Assembly: GCA_012522645.1 (NCBI GenBank) | Contig: JAAYKC010000115.1 | Coordinates: 1 to 15,410, forward strand | Source: Thermoplasmatales archaeon | GTDB lineage: Archaea > Thermoplasmatota > Thermoplasmata > Methanomassiliicoccales > Methanomethylophilaceae | Direction: 5' to 3' | Length of the DNA stretch: 15,410 nucleotides | Shown here: piece by piece, positions 14,565 through 15,410 of the stretch | Numbering within the stretch: position 1 is the first letter of the stretch | Layout: each line of letters starts with the position of its first letter | Made by a program: the position numbers and the translations under genes | The notes under the pieces: generated by a model | What the model was told of the DNA's origin: nothing | The model's database searches: none | What the model saw: the letters and a program-made list of their open reading frames with translations, nothing else

Positions 14565-15410
14565 TCAGACATTTATATCGATCTTCATGCCGAACAGCTT
14601 GTTCAGCTTGTGCATGTCCGTCCTGTAGGTGAACATCAGCACCTTATCCCCGCTTTTGAAGACGGTATCCATACGGGGATAGATCACAGCCTCCCCGCGG
14701 ATTATGCATGTGGGCTTCGCTCCCCGGGGGAAGCTGATATCGCCGAAGCGTTCGTCCGCCAGCCTTGATTTCGGGCCCACACGCACGCTGAAGAACATCT
14801 CCCCCTCCCTCTTCATCTGCAACAGGGACGTCTCATCCGACACCAGGGTCTTCGTTATCTCGTTGGCGACTATCCTGTGGTAACCGATCATCGTCTGTAT
14901 GCCTGTGAAGTCGAAGATATCCTCGTATTCCACCATGGAGTATTTCGCTATGATCTTCGGAGCCCCCAGCTTCATTGCCATGAGGCTTGCCAGAAGGTTC
15001 GTCTCATCCGTATCGGATATGGCTATGACGACATCGGCCCTGCCCACGTTCTCCGTCTGCAGCACATGAGGGTCGACTATGTTACCGTTGACCACTATGA
15101 CGTTGTTGAAGGTACCTGCAAGCTTACGGCAGAGCTCCGTATCCGGCTCTATAAGCTTGACATACCTTTTCTTCGATTCAAGTATCTCGGCCGTGTTGGA
15201 CCCGGTGACGCCCCCGCCCAATATGATGAATTCACTGGCCTCGGAAGGGATGCCCATCAGCTGGTTGAACTTCGAGAGGCCGTCAGGGCTTCCGAGAACG
15301 CTTATCCGGTCCCCGAAATGAAGTTCCAATGTTTCAGTTTCAGTTATGACCTCATCGCCGCGGTATATCGCCACGACGTTCACATCATCCGGGATGTCAA
15401 GACCTATCAC
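14565..15410 (-). CDS. trkA: Trk potassium uptake regulatory subunit TrkA (5' end cut by window)
   Basis: Cytoplasmic RCK subunit that binds NAD(H) and nucleotides and gates TrkH. The visible 281 or so codons hold the end of a first RCK_C domain (VVAIYRGDEVITETETLEL, then FGDRISVLG), a full second RCK_N domain with the Rossmann motif LGGGVTGSNTAE near residue 64 and the acidic LIEPD at the end of its second strand, and a second RCK_C domain from about residue 200 to the C-terminus. Full archaeal and bacterial TrkA proteins have two RCK_N-RCK_C repeats (about 450 aa), so about 150-170 residues are outside the window. The GTG at the very edge is probably an internal valine, not the start. The gene precedes trkH by nine bases in one operon. 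Confidence 0.94.
   Translation of the reverse strand: MIGLDIPDDVNVVAIYRGDEVITETETLELHFGDRISVLGSPDGLSKFNQLMGIPSEASEFIILGGGVTGSNTAEILESKKRYVKLIEPDTELCRKLAGTFNNVIVVNGNIVDPHVLQTENVGRADVVIAISDTDETNLLASLMAMKLGAPKIIAKYSMVEYEDIFDFTGIQTMIGYHRIVANEITKTLVSDETSLLQMKREGEMFFSVRVGPKSRLADERFGDISFPRGAKPTCIIRGEAVIYPRMDTVFKSGDKVLMFTYRTDMHKLNKLFGMKIDINV

Noticed and set aside
1..15410. tRNA, rRNA, CRISPR array, insertion sequence or attachment site
   Set aside because: No cloverleaf-like sequence, regularly spaced repeats, transposase motifs or long inverted repeats were noticed; nearly all bases are in assigned genes.

Overview
The window reads as archaeal DNA, most likely from the Thermoplasmata/Methanomassiliicoccales side of the Euryarchaeota. 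Evidence: arginine is written mostly AGG/AGA and isoleucine often ATA; genes that open a transcript have AT-rich TATA-like boxes 26-28 bases before the start codon and no Shine-Dalgarno site; genes inside operons have a GGTGA or GAGGG site. The phylum-level guess is inference (about 0.6); archaeal origin is firmer. The window is almost fully coding, with no gap over 100 bases, and I see no tRNA, rRNA, CRISPR array or insertion sequence.

Layout from left to right. (1) A compact P-type cation ATPase on the minus strand, cut at the left edge very near its C-terminus. (2) An AddAB-like pair on the minus strand: a UvrD/AddA-type helicase-nuclease, and upstream of it an AddB-like protein that keeps the nuclease and the four Fe-S cysteines but has no Walker A motif. 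(3) Diverging from this pair across a 55-base AT-rich promoter, a plus-strand operon with a degenerate DnaQ/RNase T-fold protein, xseA and xseB (exonuclease VII). (4) A minus-strand two-gene unit converging on xseB: an ABC/AAA_15-type ATPase followed by a DUF4435-type TOPRIM protein. This is the domain pair and gene order of the anti-phage system PARIS (AriA/AriB). (5) A plus-strand TPR-like protein diverging from the ATPase. (6) A minus-strand potassium uptake pair, trkA (5' end off the right edge) followed by trkH, with trkH sharing its stop tetranucleotide with the TPR gene.

Functionally the centre of the window (2439-12082) is a block of DNA- and RNA-processing enzymes: two PD-(D/E)XK nuclease domains, exonuclease VII, a pseudo-exonuclease and a TOPRIM effector with its ATPase sensor. 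The most interesting parts are the PARIS-like module, the AddB protein without an ATP site, and the inactive-looking exonuclease ahead of xseAB. The flanks are ion transport genes (P-type ATPase, TrkAH).
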